Shown here: piece after piece, positions 27,119 to 36,712 of the stretch | Numbering within the stretch: the first letter of the stretch is position 1 | Layout of the letters: every line of letters begins with the position of its first letter | NCBI RefSeq assembly: GCF_014647035.1 | Contig: NZ_BMOK01000002.1 | Location: forward strand, 62,001-126,000 | Direction: 5' to 3' | DNA length: 64,000 bases | Source of the DNA: Sporolactobacillus putidus | Lineage (GTDB): Bacteria > Bacillota > Bacilli > Bacillales > Sporolactobacillaceae | Translations under genes and position numbers: made by a program | Notes under the pieces: generated by a model | Database searches by the model: none | What the model was told of the DNA's origin: nothing | Seen by the model: the letters and a program-made list of their open reading frames with translations, nothing else

Positions 27119-29206
27119 TTACTGTACTTCCTCCCGATACTCACAATTCGGGCACTGGACGGCTTTTCCGTTTTTCACTTTCTTCTCAACAAGGTAAGAG
27201 CCGCACTTCGGACATTGACGCTGAATGGGCTTATCCCAAGATACGAAGTCGCACTCAGGATAACGATCGCAGCCGTAAAAAATTCTGTGCTTCTTACTGC
27301 GGCGCTCAACCACTTCACCTTTTCCGCACTTAGGGCAGGTAACCCCTGTCTTTTTCAATATCGGTTTTGTGTTTCTGCATTCCGGAAAATTCGAGCATGC
27401 AAGAAATTTACCGTATCGGCCCATCTTGTAAACCATCTCATGCCCGCATTTTTCACAGATGATTCCGGCGGGCTCATCCTTAACCGTAACCGACTGCATT
27501 TCTTTCTCAGCCTTGGAAAGTCTTTGGGAAAATTCTTTATAGAAATTATCGATGATCGCAATCCAATTCTCTTTGCCTTCTTCGACTTCATCCAAATTCG
27601 TTTCCATCTGCGCTGTAAAGTCAATGTTGATGATTTCCGGAAAAAATTCAACAATCAGATTTAAAACGATTTCTCCCAGCTCAGTCGGGACAAAGCGTTT
27701 CGCATCCATCGTCACATAATTTCTTCTCTGAATCGTATCAATCGTCGGCGCATATGTTGAGGGGCGGCCAATTCCGACTTCTTCCATCTTTTTGACGAGA
27801 GACGCTTCCGTATAGCGCGGCGGCGGCTGAGTGAAGTGCTGTTTCGATTCCGTGTTCTCTTTAACAGCGGTCATCCCGTCTTCCAGTTCAGGCAGATAAT
27901 TATCCTTATCGGGAGCGGAATCCGCGTTTTTCTTGTCATCGCTGCTCTCAATATATACTTTCATAAATCCTTGAAACTTGACTTTCGACCCGGTTGCCCT
28001 GAACAGGACACCTTGCTGAACAAGATCGGCACGAACCGTATCCAGTATGGCAGGCGCCATCTGACTGGCGATAAACCGCTCCCAAATTAACTTGTAAAGC
28101 TTATATTGATCATTGCTTAAATATTCTTTTATCTCTTTCGGCTGCCTCAGTACGGAAGTGGGGCGAATTCCTTCGTGTGCGTCCTGAGCATTCTCGGCAT
28201 TCTTGGGTCTGGCTGTGCTCTTTCCAAGATAACGTTCACCGAAATGATCCGTAATGTATGCCTTGGCTTCGGCCTTAGCCACATCGGAGATCCGTGTCGA
28301 GTCCGTTCTCATATAAGTGATCAGACCGGTTGTGCCTTGCTTTCCTATTTCAATTCCTTCATAGAGCTGCTGAGCGATCATCATCGTTTTTCTCGCTCTG
28401 AAATTAAGTTTGCGCCCTGCTTCCTGCTGCAGTGATGAAGTAATAAACGGTAAAACCGGATTCCTGAAGCGCTCTTTTTTCTGAACATTCTGTACCTGAA
28501 AATTTTGATCGCTTAACCTGGAAAGGACACCTTCCACCTCTTCTTTTGTTTTCAACGGTGTCTTCTTTCCATCGAGTCCATAAAAAGCCGCCTGGAAAAT
28601 TTCAGTGCCGACCCGGAATTTTCCGACAAGAGACCAGTATTCTTCCGGAATGAAAGCTTTAATTTCGTTCTCCCGCTCTATAATCATTCGAAGCGCGACC
28701 GATTGAACACGTCCGGCACTCAACCCTTTTTTTACTTTTTTCCATAATAATGGGCTGATGTTGTATCCGACCAGGCGGTCCAGGACCCTTCTCGCCTGCT
28801 GGGCATCCACAAGATCCATATTTATCTTTCTTGGCTTTTTAAATGCCTCTTTTATCGCAGGCTTTGTGATTTCGTTAAATACAACTCTGCATTCCGAATG
28901 GTCATCAATATCCAGGCTGTGCGCCAGATGCCAGGCGATCGCCTCGCCCTCACGGTCCGGGTCGGCCGCCAGATAGACCTTTTTCGCCTTTCGTGCCGCA
29001 CTTTTCAAGTCCTTGATTACAGGGCCTTTGCCTCTAATGGTAATATACCTTGGTTTATAGTGATCCTCAATATCAACACCCATCTGGCTTCTGGGCAGAT
29101 CTCGTACATGACCCATTGATGCCTTTACTTGGTACTTTGGTCCAAGATAGCGTTTTATTGTTTTTGCTTTAGCGGGAGATTCCACAATGACGAGATATTC
29201 GTCCAT
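27119..29206 (-). CDS. topA: DNA topoisomerase I (type IA) TopA
   Basis: Relaxes negative supercoils. From ATG 29206 (AGGGGAG upstream) the protein has 695 residues, the usual size. The Toprim domain starts at [15 protein letters not shown] with the acidic triad in ADPDREGE (81-88); the active-site Tyr is Y298 in [10 protein letters not shown]; the C-terminus has three zinc-ribbon modules with Cys pairs ([26 protein letters not shown]). An upstream in-frame start at 29236 would add ten residues and lacks an SD. Confidence 0.97.
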   Translation of the reverse strand: MDEYLVIVESPAKAKTIKRYLGPKYQVKASMGHVRDLPRSQMGVDIEDHYKPRYITIRGKGPVIKDLKSAARKAKKVYLAADPDREGEAIAWHLAHSLDIDDHSECRVVFNEITKPAIKEAFKKPRKINMDLVDAQQARRVLDRLVGYNISPLLWKKVKKGLSAGRVQSVALRMIIERENEIKAFIPEEYWSLVGKFRVGTEIFQAAFYGLDGKKTPLKTKEEVEGVLSRLSDQNFQVQNVQKKERFRNPVLPFITSSLQQEAGRKLNFRARKTMMIAQQLYEGIEIGKQGTTGLITYMRTDSTRISDVAKAEAKAYITDHFGERYLGKSTARPKNAENAQDAHEGIRPTSVLRQPKEIKEYLSNDQYKLYKLIWERFIASQMAPAILDTVRADLVQQGVLFRATGSKVKFQGFMKVYIESSDDKKNADSAPDKDNYLPELEDGMTAVKENTESKQHFTQPPPRYTEASLVKKMEEVGIGRPSTYAPTIDTIQRRNYVTMDAKRFVPTELGEIVLNLIVEFFPEIINIDFTAQMETNLDEVEEGKENWIAIIDNFYKEFSQRLSKAEKEMQSVTVKDEPAGIICEKCGHEMVYKMGRYGKFLACSNFPECRNTKPILKKTGVTCPKCGKGEVVERRSKKHRIFYGCDRYPECDFVSWDKPIQRQCPKCGSYLVEKKVKNGKAVQCPNCEYREEVQ

Positions 29207-29366
29207 GATGTTGCTCCCCTTTCTGAGAATATTCAAATCTTCACTAATATTAATGATTGATTAAGGCTTTGTCAAACCAAAAGTAAAAATATGAGAGAAA
29301 TGAAGAACTTAATAATGGAAGAATATGGTCCAGGATCCTTTTTTCACGTTAAAAAGCAGGACATTT

Positions 29367-30236
29367 TCAGACCAAAAGTTCTTCAAGAATATCACTGCAT
29401 TGTGTCACTAATTTGGCTCCTTGCTGGATCAAGCGATGGGTGCCTTTGCAGTTTTCATTTAAAATGGAACCGGGTACGGCAAACACTTCGCGCCCCTGCT
29501 CCAATGCCTGGTCAGCCGTAATCAGCGAACCGCTTCGCTCTTTCGCCTCAATGACCAGCGTGCCGAGCGACATGCCGCTGATCACCCGGTTTCGCTCGGG
29601 AAAACGCCATCGTTCCGGCCTGGCCGGCGGCGGATATTCACTGATCACGAGCTGAGTCTTAGCCAGTTCGCTAAAAAGTGCACGGTTCTGCATCGGATAG
29701 GGAAAATAAAGACCTGAGCCGAGAACAGCGATCGTCCGTCCTTTTAATGCAAGCTTGTGAGCGAGGCCGTCAATTCCGAGAGCAAGTCCGCTGACAATCG
29801 TCCACCCTGATTCGATCAATGGAGCAAGCAAATAGTCCATGACTCTGTTCGCCTCGATGCTCGGATACCTTGTTCCGATGACACTCAGCATCTTCAAATC
29901 CTTCAGCCTTTCCTTTTTCCCCGTCGTATAAAGCAAATGGGGCGGATCAAAAATCTTCTTCAAGTAGATCGGATAATCCGGGCTATGGAAAGGGACCGAT
30001 GAGATTCCCCGGCGCTCATACTGCTGAACGGTCCGTTCAGGATCAATAGAATGAAAATCTCTCAGAAACAGTTCAGCCCGCGCCGAGGGCATTTGATAAA
30101 TTTCCTTAAGTTCCTTTATTGTATAATCGGCCAACCGATTAAGCTTTGGATCTGCTTTTAAAAATGCGGAAATGGTTTTTCTGCCGAGTCCCCGGCAGTG
30201 ATCAAGCTGGATCAGCTTTAGTGTTAAATCATCCAT
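29367..30236 (-). CDS. dprA: DNA-processing protein DprA (Smf)
   Basis: Protects incoming single-stranded DNA and loads RecA during transformation. 289 residues from ATG 30236: helical N-terminal part (about 1-60) and a Rossmann-like domain with SVIGTRYPS, SGLALGIDGLAHKLAL, AVLGSGLYFPYP, GRTIAVLG and the C-terminal GSLITADQALEQGREVFAVPGSI motif. A longer frame from ATG 30323 has a fair SD (AAAAAGGA) but adds a cysteine-containing tail of unknown meaning; the start is uncertain. It follows the sucD terminator. Confidence 0.93.
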   Translation of the reverse strand: MDDLTLKLIQLDHCRGLGRKTISAFLKADPKLNRLADYTIKELKEIYQMPSARAELFLRDFHSIDPERTVQQYERRGISSVPFHSPDYPIYLKKIFDPPHLLYTTGKKERLKDLKMLSVIGTRYPSIEANRVMDYLLAPLIESGWTIVSGLALGIDGLAHKLALKGRTIAVLGSGLYFPYPMQNRALFSELAKTQLVISEYPPPARPERWRFPERNRVISGMSLGTLVIEAKERSGSLITADQALEQGREVFAVPGSILNENCKGTHRLIQQGAKLVTQCSDILEELLV

Positions 30237-30378
30237 GGGTGCACCTTCTTGTTTGCCGTAGCGGAATAGAGGGGGATTAAAAGTACGGGAGCAAGGGGCC
30301 GCTAAAGCAGCACATCTCATCATCGACGTCCTTTTTATTTCCTATTGCAGATTAAATGCGGAGGATTAAAAAAAGGGA

Positions 30379-30404
30379 GGAAAACGCGGACAAGCGCGTT
30401 TTCC
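30379..30404 (-). terminator. Rho-independent terminator after sucD
   Basis: Perfect 10 bp stem GGAAAACGCG / CGCGTTTTCC with a 6-base loop. On the minus strand it is followed by TCCC and a run of seven T (30368-30374). It begins 7 nt after the sucD stop codon and separates sucCD from dprA. Confidence 0.85.
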
Positions 30405-30410
30405 TATTTT

Positions 30411-31319
30411 TCAAGAATTTGCAATGAGGCAGTCTTCATAAAGCCCTTTTTCTTTCAAGAGTCTGACCATTGTCTCGCCGATTTCCGCCGGCGTTTCCGC
30501 GACCGCTATTCCGTGTTCGCGCATCACGCGGATTTTCTCATCAGCGGTACCTTTTCCTCCGGAAATGATCGCACCGGCATGGCCCATTCTTTTTCCAGGA
30601 GGTGCTGTCCGTCCTCCGATAAAACCGACGATTGGCTTATCCATGTGAAGCTCCGCCCACTCTGCGGCCTCTTCCTCGCTGTTTCCGCCGATCTCGCCGA
30701 TCATAACCACGGCGTAGGTTTCCGGATCTTCGCTGAATAATTGGAGCACATCGATAAAACTTGTTCCATTCACCGGATCCCCGCCGATTCCTACGGCTGT
30801 TGTCTGGCCAATGTTGAGCTGAGTCAATTGATGAACCGCTTCATAAGTCAGGGTTCCGGAGCGGGAAACGACACCGACATGGCCTCTTTTATGGATATAT
30901 CCCGGCATGATCCCAATCTTGCATTCATCAGCGGATAGGACTCCCGGACAGTTCGGTCCGATCAAGCGTGTCTTTTTGTCCGCAAGATATCGTTTGACTT
31001 TCACCATATCCAAAATCGGAATGCCTTCCGTGATTGTAATGACAAGAGGAATTCCGGCGTCCGCGGCTTCCATAATGGCATCTGCCGCGAAAGCGGGCGG
31101 AACATAAATGACAGAACTGTCCGCTCCCGTTTTTTCGACAGCTTCGCGAACCGTATCGAATACAGGAACGCCTTCAACCGTCGTCCCGCCTTTGCCCGGC
31201 GTTACCCCGCCGACAATATTTGTCCCGTAATCCAGCATCTGCCTTGTATGGAAGAGCCCTTGAGATCCGGTGATTCCCTGCACGATCACTTTTGTCTTTT
31301 TATTTACAAAAATACTCAT
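30411..31319 (-). CDS. sucD: Succinate-CoA ligase (ADP-forming) alpha subunit SucD
   Basis: Succinyl-CoA synthetase alpha subunit. 302 residues; CoA-binding Rossmann motif [30 protein letters not shown], and the phospho-histidine in [20 protein letters not shown]. Its start overlaps the sucC stop by 4 bp, giving equal subunit synthesis. It ends in a strong terminator. Confidence 0.97.
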   Translation of the reverse strand: MSIFVNKKTKVIVQGITGSQGLFHTRQMLDYGTNIVGGVTPGKGGTTVEGVPVFDTVREAVEKTGADSSVIYVPPAFAADAIMEAADAGIPLVITITEGIPILDMVKVKRYLADKKTRLIGPNCPGVLSADECKIGIMPGYIHKRGHVGVVSRSGTLTYEAVHQLTQLNIGQTTAVGIGGDPVNGTSFIDVLQLFSEDPETYAVVMIGEIGGNSEEEAAEWAELHMDKPIVGFIGGRTAPPGKRMGHAGAIISGGKGTADEKIRVMREHGIAVAETPAEIGETMVRLLKEKGLYEDCLIANS

Positions 31320-32500
31320 TTTGCAACACCTCCCGCCGCCTGATCAACAAGCGATACGATTTTTTCCGCGGCATCCGCCATGGTCTGTGCGGGCGTTATA
31401 TTCAAACCGGAGCGGCGCAGAATCTCTTTTCCAAGATCCACGTTCGTTCCTTCAAGACGGACAACAAGGGGCACGGTCAGGCCGATTTTTTCAGTTGCCG
31501 CGACAATACCCTCAGCGATTACATCACACTTCATGATGCCGCCGAAGATGTTTACCAGGATACCCTTGACGTGTTGATCAGACATAATCAGCCTGAAGGC
31601 GGCTTCAACTTTTTCTTTGCTGGCTCCGCCGCCCACATCGAGAAAATTGGCTGGTTCGCCGTGAAACGATTTGATAATATCCATTGTTGCCATGGCCAGT
31701 CCCGCTCCATTAACCATGCAGCCGATATTTCCTTCAAGTGCAATATAGTTTAATCCATATTTTGACGCTTCAATTTCTTTCTCATCTTCTTCATCAAGAT
31801 CGCGGAAATCCAGAATATCTTTGTTTCTGTAAAGGCCGTTATCATCAAAGTTCAGCTTTGCATCGAGCGCCAGGACATCTCCGCTCTTCGTAACCACCAA
31901 TGGATTGATTTCCGCAATAGAGCAGTCTTTCTCAACAAAAACCTGATAAAGGCCGAGCATAAATTTAACCGCTTTATTTACGAGTTTTTTGGGGATGCCG
32001 ATGCTGAATGCAATCCGCCTGGCCTGAAAAGGGGCGAGGCCGACAAGAGGATCAACCGATTCACGATAAATTTTATCAGGAGTTTCTTCTGCCACCTGTT
32101 CAATCTCCATACCGCCTTCTGAAGAAGCAATCACAGTTACACGGGATGACGATCGATCAAGCACGATACCAAGATAGTATTCTTTATCAATATCACTGCC
32201 CTCCTCAATCAGCAGACGCTTGACTTCTTTGCCCGCGGGACCTGTCTGATGAGTCACCAGGACCTTCCCAAGCAGTTCGTCTGCATAGGCCCGCACTTCC
32301 TCATTGGATCTGGCGATTTTGACGCCGCCGGCTTTACCGCGGCCGCCCGCGTGGATCTGAGCCTTCACCACTTTGATATCCGTCTGAATTTTCTCTGCCG
32401 CTTCGACCGCCTGGTCCTCTGTAAAAGCGACATAGCCATGAGGAACAGCAACTCCGTACCTCTTCAGAAGTTGTTTTCCCTGATACTCATGAATATTCAT
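31316..32500 (-). CDS. sucC: Succinate-CoA ligase (ADP-forming) beta subunit SucC
   Basis: ATP-grasp subunit of succinyl-CoA synthetase, 394 residues from ATG 32500 (AAGGGGAAGCA upstream; six extra residues would come from an upstream start without support). Motifs: [52 protein letters not shown] and FVDVGGGAS-like [14 protein letters not shown]. Couples succinyl-CoA hydrolysis to ATP formation in the TCA cycle or supplies succinyl-CoA. It is preceded by a clear SigA-type promoter. Confidence 0.97.
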   Translation of the reverse strand: MNIHEYQGKQLLKRYGVAVPHGYVAFTEDQAVEAAEKIQTDIKVVKAQIHAGGRGKAGGVKIARSNEEVRAYADELLGKVLVTHQTGPAGKEVKRLLIEEGSDIDKEYYLGIVLDRSSSRVTVIASSEGGMEIEQVAEETPDKIYRESVDPLVGLAPFQARRIAFSIGIPKKLVNKAVKFMLGLYQVFVEKDCSIAEINPLVVTKSGDVLALDAKLNFDDNGLYRNKDILDFRDLDEEDEKEIEASKYGLNYIALEGNIGCMVNGAGLAMATMDIIKSFHGEPANFLDVGGGASKEKVEAAFRLIMSDQHVKGILVNIFGGIMKCDVIAEGIVAATEKIGLTVPLVVRLEGTNVDLGKEILRRSGLNITPAQTMADAAEKIVSLVDQAAGGVAK

Positions 32501-32557
32501 TGCTTCCCCTTCTTCCAATATTCGAATTGTTAAATAATTGAAAGCCTTTACTTTTAC

Positions 32558-32587
32558 AGTATAGACACTGATTCGTGATTTTGTCTA
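32558..32587 (-). promoter_or_regulatory. SigA-type promoter of sucCD
   Basis: Minus strand TAGACA, 18 bp, TATACT: five of six matches in each hexamer. Transcription would begin about 50 nt upstream of the sucC ATG. The remaining sequence up to ylqH at 32802 has no convincing gene; an open frame of 73 codons there lacks a ribosome site and family resemblance. Confidence 0.7.
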
Positions 32588-32801
32588 CTGATTTGTCGTA
32601 AATCTGTCACAAAAAATTTGGATTTGTAAATATGAAAGTTTGTCAGATTTTGAGTCTCGCATAACTTATCTTGATAAAACGGATCAACAATATGAGCGTT
32701 TCGAGAAATGAGTGAATGCGGGATTAAATGACGCACTACCCTAAAGAGGTCATATGAATAATTCGGGGGTATCAAAAAAATAAAACGTACGGGGAGATCT
32801 G

Positions 32802-33092
32802 CTAATTTTCTTTAGGCTTTGACTGTTCGTCCATCTGGTAGATAAAAGTAAATATTTCCGCTACAGCTGAATAGAGTTCCGCAGGAATGATTTCATTCAG
32901 ATTCAGTCCGGAGAGCATGGAGACAAGCGCTGCATCCTCCTGAATCGGAATATTGTATTCTTTAGCTTTTTCGATAATTTTTTTCGCCATTTCACCTTCT
33001 CCCTTGGCTGAAACGTAGGGCGCCTCATCCTTTCCGCGTTCATAATTAAGGGCTACGGCTTTTGTCTTTTTCTCCGGGTTGGACGCAGTCAT
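32802..33092 (-). CDS. ylqH: Small FlhB C-terminal-like protein (YlqH)
   Basis: A 96-residue soluble protein matching the C-terminal (post-cleavage) domain of FlhB: KAVALNYERGKDEAPYVSAKG compares with FAVALQYDAEKMSAPKVIAKG of this window's FlhB, and LNEIIPAELYSAVAEIFTFIY compares with GDVVPEEFFQAVAEILAYVY. An Asn-Pro pair at residues 5-6 sits near the place of the FlhB NPTH cleavage site, but the Thr-His is replaced. Its ATG overlaps the ylqG stop (ATGA), so both are made together. Comparable free FlhB-C proteins (FlhX type) can in some bacteria partly replace FlhB-C; a role here is unproven. Confidence 0.88.
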   Translation of the reverse strand: MTASNPEKKTKAVALNYERGKDEAPYVSAKGEGEMAKKIIEKAKEYNIPIQEDAALVSMLSGLNLNEIIPAELYSAVAEIFTFIYQMDEQSKPKEN

Positions 33093-34618
33093 ATTTTCAC
33101 ATCCAAAGTGTAGTTTGAAACCGCCAGAGGCCGGGCCAGTTTGGCAATAAGACGATCATCGAGCTTCTTTGTCTGTACGAAAGAGACAAGATGATAGTTG
33201 AGGGCTTCAAGTTGTTCAGCCAAAATCGGCCGGCCCTTTTTAAGCAGCGGACCAAGATCTGAAAAATCGTTCTGCACCGTAAGGGTTACGGAACGGTTCT
33301 GAACACGCATGCCGACCAGCGTTTTTTTTAAGTACTTTAAATCCAGACTGAAAAGGATCGTGCAGTAGTCCGGATCAATGGTCCCCTGTCCGTTCTTTTT
33401 CCCTTCCCAGTAAACCGTTGCATTCCGGATCTCTTTTTGAAAGGGAACCGGCAACTGCAGTAAAAACTGGGCAACAAGCGGATCAGAGGAAGCCATTTGA
33501 ATTTGCTCGCCTGTGATTCTTTGAACGGCTTGAGCGGACATTTTTCTGATCTCGTTCGGCGTCTTAACATCCTGCATGACAGTAAGCAGTTTTTCTTTAA
33601 TCGAGCCCGTTTCTGCAGGATTTCCGTTCTCAAGAAGGATTCCGAGGCTGTGTTCATAATCGAAGCCTACCTGTTTCAGCACATTAAATAGCAGCCCCGG
33701 ACTGCCTGTGCCGTTCAGGACATTCTGCAGCACGGTTTCTCCGGAATGAGCAGCGATATACCCTCTAAATGATCCGATAAATGCTTCCGGCTGCAGACTG
33801 CTCCCGATTTTATTTAACATTACTGCCGTATCGGGAACGGTCATCGGACTTCTGAGAAATTTTACGAATGCCGCTTGTTTCACATCGGACAGCTGCAGGC
33901 CCGGATCCTGCTCCTTAAGAAAAGACTTCAGCAAGGCAGCTGCCTTGCTTTGCCCGACAAGACCGGCGGCAAGTGAAAGCGGCGGAGTGCCTTTTATTGC
34001 GGCAAGTTTGTCGAGAGCAGCTTTCAGTGATTGCGTTGGAGGTGTCTGATGGGTTAACTGATTGAGTGCATTTTTCAGATCGGTGAGCTGTGTTGAGAGA
34101 GTTGGAGCGTTTATTTGATTTTTTGCCGTCTGAAAAAAGGCAGGAGTCATTGGAAGGCCGCGGTTCAGCATCCAGCGGATGACCGGAATATCTTTCAAGG
34201 CCCCCGCCCCGCCGCCCAGCAAAGCCCGTGCCGCGAGAACCGAATGCCGCGACAAAGAATCGCCATGATCAAGAAACGCCTGAATTATTTGTCTTGTCAC
34301 AGAGTCATTCTTCAAATTGAAAGCTGTGCGCACATCATCAACCACCGACCCGGCCGGTTGATCCGTTCCCGGTGATCTCCGGTCAATGACTTTTGCCAGC
34401 AGAGGATTTGTGTTCTGCCGAATCTGGAAAAGATAGTCCTGGCCGATTTTCAGTGGGGGCACGATCACACCGACCCTGGCAACCATTCTTTCTGCGCCAA
34501 GCTGAACAAGGGCGGTCCGGTCCGGCAGAATCTCGAGTACCCGTCCGCGAAGAATCTGATCGGGCTCAAAAGTTCCGATCATTTGACTTTGATTGACCGC
34601 ATAAGGCTGTAAATTCAA
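33089..34618 (-). CDS. ylqG: YlqG-like protein with FliK-type C-terminal domain (function unknown)
   Basis: About 509 residues, cytoplasmic, with no membrane segment. The N-terminal ~80 residues form a beta-rich module (ILRGRVLEILPDRTALVQLGAERMVARVGV), a helical middle follows, and the C-terminal ~80 residues look like a FliK Flg_hook domain (FSLDLKYLKKTLVGMRVQNRSVTLTVQND then LAEQLEALNYHLVSF). I place the start at TTG 34618, seven bases after GAAGGTGAT; reading from TTG 34660 would begin inside a repeat element (34643-34730). It is coupled to ylqH. The FliK comparison is my inference from pattern. Confidence 0.75.
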   Translation of the reverse strand: MNLQPYAVNQSQMIGTFEPDQILRGRVLEILPDRTALVQLGAERMVARVGVIVPPLKIGQDYLFQIRQNTNPLLAKVIDRRSPGTDQPAGSVVDDVRTAFNLKNDSVTRQIIQAFLDHGDSLSRHSVLAARALLGGGAGALKDIPVIRWMLNRGLPMTPAFFQTAKNQINAPTLSTQLTDLKNALNQLTHQTPPTQSLKAALDKLAAIKGTPPLSLAAGLVGQSKAAALLKSFLKEQDPGLQLSDVKQAAFVKFLRSPMTVPDTAVMLNKIGSSLQPEAFIGSFRGYIAAHSGETVLQNVLNGTGSPGLLFNVLKQVGFDYEHSLGILLENGNPAETGSIKEKLLTVMQDVKTPNEIRKMSAQAVQRITGEQIQMASSDPLVAQFLLQLPVPFQKEIRNATVYWEGKKNGQGTIDPDYCTILFSLDLKYLKKTLVGMRVQNRSVTLTVQNDFSDLGPLLKKGRPILAEQLEALNYHLVSFVQTKKLDDRLIAKLARPLAVSNYTLDVKI

Positions 34619-34642
34619 AAGATCACCTTCGTAACTCATTAG

Positions 34643-34730
34643 AAAACTTGGCTTCGCCAAGCTTTGCGCAGGCGTTGCCTTAGTTGCGTTTATACTATAA
34701 TCCTTAAAAATTTTATACTTTCATAGTATA
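34643..34730 (-). repeat. Structured dispersed repeat, copy 1
   Basis: About 88 bp on the minus strand between rnhB and ylqG. Two modules: (a) TATACTAT (34723-34730) and ATAGTATA (34691-34698), a perfect 8 bp inverted repeat enclosing GAAAGTATAAAA...AAGGATT; (b) GCAACTAAGGC followed by the hairpin CTTGGC-GAA-GCCAAG (34648-34662) and TTTTCT. The same layout occurs at 36540-36686 in the opposite orientation. Module b also looks like a rho-independent terminator for rnhB. No transposase is present, so it is best called a MITE/REP-like element. Confidence 0.7.
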
Positions 34731-34733
34731 AAT

Positions 34734-35495
34734 TCAACGTTTCAGCGGGGCAAAAGTCATGCGGTGTTCCGGGCAGGGCCCGAGTCTTTCGATCGCCTGC
34801 AGGTGTTCCTTTGTTCCATAACCTTTATGACCGGAAAAACCGTAACCCGGATAAACGTCATCCAGTTCGTCCATTATCCGGTCCCTTGTTACTTTAGCGA
34901 TAATAGAAGCGGCAGCAATCGAATTGCTCCTGGCATCCCCCTTGATCAGAGAGGTCTGGGCGAGGTCCAAAGGCAGCTCCATCGCGTCAATCAGAAGGTG
35001 GCCCGGACGGACATCCATTTGTCCGACAGCGAGCATCATCGCCCTTTTTGCAGCCTGATAAATATTGATCTCATCGATCTCATGTGCTGAAACGATTCCG
35101 ATGCCGATCGATACAGCTGATTCTCTGATCTTATCGAAAAAGGTGTTTCGTTTCGCCGCCGACAGCTGCTTCGAATCATTGATTCCGGGGAGGACGACAG
35201 CCGGCTTAAGAATCACGCAGGCTGCAACGACAGGACCTGCGAGCGGCCCACGCCCGGCCTCGTCAATCCCCGCAATGTTGTCGATGCCTATGCTGCGCAG
35301 ATCACTTTCTAACCGGTTCATTTCATTAAATTTTTCAATAAGCCGCTGATCCCGAAACTGGCGCTCTTCCCAAAGCCTGATCAGACGGCGGACACCCTTT
35401 CGCGGATCGTTCTCCAGCGCATGCTTTCTTTCAGAGGATAGACCGCACGCCTGCGACAATTCCTCTTTAATCCGCGCGATTGACAATTGCTCCAT
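34734..35495 (-). CDS. rnhB: Ribonuclease HII
   Basis: Removes RNA from RNA-DNA hybrids and single ribonucleotides from DNA. About 253 residues with the catalytic DE pair in GIDEAGRGPLAGPVVAACVIL, the Asp in LLIDAME, and the late Asp in AKVTRDRIMDEL, plus the conserved YPGYGFSGHKGYGTKEHLQAI. An N-terminal extension of ~70 residues before the catalytic domain is common in Bacillus RnhB. ATG 35495 has GAGGG upstream; GTG 35501 is an alternative start. Confidence 0.94.
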   Translation of the reverse strand: MEQLSIARIKEELSQACGLSSERKHALENDPRKGVRRLIRLWEERQFRDQRLIEKFNEMNRLESDLRSIGIDNIAGIDEAGRGPLAGPVVAACVILKPAVVLPGINDSKQLSAAKRNTFFDKIRESAVSIGIGIVSAHEIDEINIYQAAKRAMMLAVGQMDVRPGHLLIDAMELPLDLAQTSLIKGDARSNSIAAASIIAKVTRDRIMDELDDVYPGYGFSGHKGYGTKEHLQAIERLGPCPEHRMTFAPLKR

Positions 35496-35598
35496 TTCCA
35501 CAATCCCTCGATTTATATATCGGACGTTGTTTTCTGTTTATTTATGCTTCCGCTTCACATTTTCCTCAGCATGGCAAACAGCACATGCGTACGTTCAA

Positions 35599-36468
35599 TC
35601 AGGGCATTTCAAGAGTCAGGAAGCCCAGTTTCTGGCGGCGATAATCGCGGACAATAATCTCCGCAGTCCGATCATAATCGACAAGGCCTCCGCTTACGAG
35701 ACAGCCGCGATTTTTTCCGATCGCATCAAACAGTCCAATCAGCTTGTTATGATCTTCTTCCGATCCTGTTAACTCAGGCAGCTCGGGCAGATCGTACCGG
35801 CCGGCAAGCTGCTTCCGGTACCGGTCGACCATGATTTTCAGCAAAAAAAGGGCAATATCCTGAAAATCAAGCAGTTCTTCTTTTATTGCTCCCGTGGCCG
35901 CCAGGCGGAGACCGACTTCAGGATCGTCAAATTTAGGCCATAAAATACCCGGCGTGTCGAGAAGCTCCATCGTTTTCCCGACTTTTATCCACTGCTGTGC
36001 TGTGGTTATTCCGGGACGATCTCCGATTTTCGCAATTTTCTTTCCGGCCATTCTGTTGATCAGCGTTGATTTGCCGACATTCGGAATACCGAGTATCATG
36101 GCGCGATCTGCATGGGGCCGGTAACCCTTTTTCTCCATTTTTGACCTGCGGCGCGCAGTCAGATGGTGAACCGCCTCCGGAATGGATGATGTTCCTTCGC
36201 CTGTCTGGCTGTTGACGAGATGAACCGCCAGTCCTTCGTTCTCAAAATAATTTTTCCAGCGTCTCGTTGCTTCAGCGTCCGCCATGTCGATCTTATTCAA
36301 AATCAATAGCCGTGGTTTGTCCGATGCGATCTCGCCGACAAGCGGATTGCGCGAAGAGGACGGAATTCTGCTGTCCGCCAGTTCAATTACGACATCGATC
36401 TGTTTGATTTTCTCGATCATTTGCCTCTTTGCCTTGGCCATGTGACCGGGATACCATTGTATTGTCAA
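35599..36468 (-). CDS. rbgA: Ribosome biogenesis GTPase RbgA (YlqF)
   Basis: Circularly permuted GTPase needed for late 50S assembly. From TTG 36468 (seven bases after GGAGG) it has 289 residues and begins TIQWYPGHMAKAK, as in the family. G4 NKID at 58-61 precedes G1 GIPNVGKST at 127-135, and G3-like DTPGILWPK follows, showing the permuted order. The C-terminal domain binds rRNA. It is separated from rplS by a terminator and a repeat copy. Confidence 0.96.
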   Translation of the reverse strand: MTIQWYPGHMAKAKRQMIEKIKQIDVVIELADSRIPSSSRNPLVGEIASDKPRLLILNKIDMADAEATRRWKNYFENEGLAVHLVNSQTGEGTSSIPEAVHHLTARRRSKMEKKGYRPHADRAMILGIPNVGKSTLINRMAGKKIAKIGDRPGITTAQQWIKVGKTMELLDTPGILWPKFDDPEVGLRLAATGAIKEELLDFQDIALFLLKIMVDRYRKQLAGRYDLPELPELTGSEEDHNKLIGLFDAIGKNRGCLVSGGLVDYDRTAEIIVRDYRRQKLGFLTLEMP

Positions 36469-36505
36469 TTCGCCCCCTCCTTTCATGTATTCTTAAGGGG
36501 ATATA

Positions 36506-36540
36506 AAAAGAGGCCTGGTTAACCCCAAGCCCCTTTTTTT
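36506..36540 (-). terminator. Terminator between rplS and rbgA
   Basis: Imperfect hairpin with flanking A/T runs: AAAAAGAGGCCTGG ... CCAAGCCCCTTTTTTT. On the minus strand it reads GGGGCTTGG-GGTTAA-CCAGGCCTC followed by TTTTT. It lies about 170 nt after the rplS stop and 40 nt before the rbgA start, next to repeat copy 2; the near symmetry means it could act in both directions. Confidence 0.65.
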
Positions 36541-36686
36541 ACACTATAGGAAAGTATAAAAATTTAAAGGATTATAGTGTATGCGGCCGAACATAATCGC
36601 TGCGGCATGTTCGGCATTAGGCCGTCGTGGCCCCCGCAACTAAGGCTCAGCCAGCGCCAAAGGCCCCCGCTTCGCCAGGTTTTCTT
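36540..36686 (+). repeat. Structured dispersed repeat, copy 2 (with internal hairpin insert)
   Basis: About 147 bp. It starts with TACACTATA (36540-36548) and its inverted partner TATAGTGTA (36573-36581), enclosing GGAAAGTATAAAAATTT...GGAT as in copy 1. A ~50 bp part absent from copy 1 follows, containing GCCGAACAT (36586-36594) / ATGTTCGGC (36607-36615) flanked by CGGCC/GGCCG. Then comes the shared GCAACTAAGGC ... GCTTCGCCAGG-TTTTCT end. The terminal stem differs from copy 1 by a paired A-T to C-G change. Confidence 0.7.
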
Positions 36687-36712
36687 TATCTTGTCCGTTT
36701 CTGATACGCTGT

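Noticed and set aside
32554-32775. 73-codon minus-strand frame between ylqH and sucC
   Set aside because: Overlaps the sucC promoter, lacks a ribosome site and looks like random AT-rich sequence.
34648-34662. CTTGGC-GAA-GCCAAG hairpin read simply as the rnhB terminator
   Set aside because: It may terminate, but it belongs to a larger repeat found again at 36540-36686, so I list it as a repeat module.
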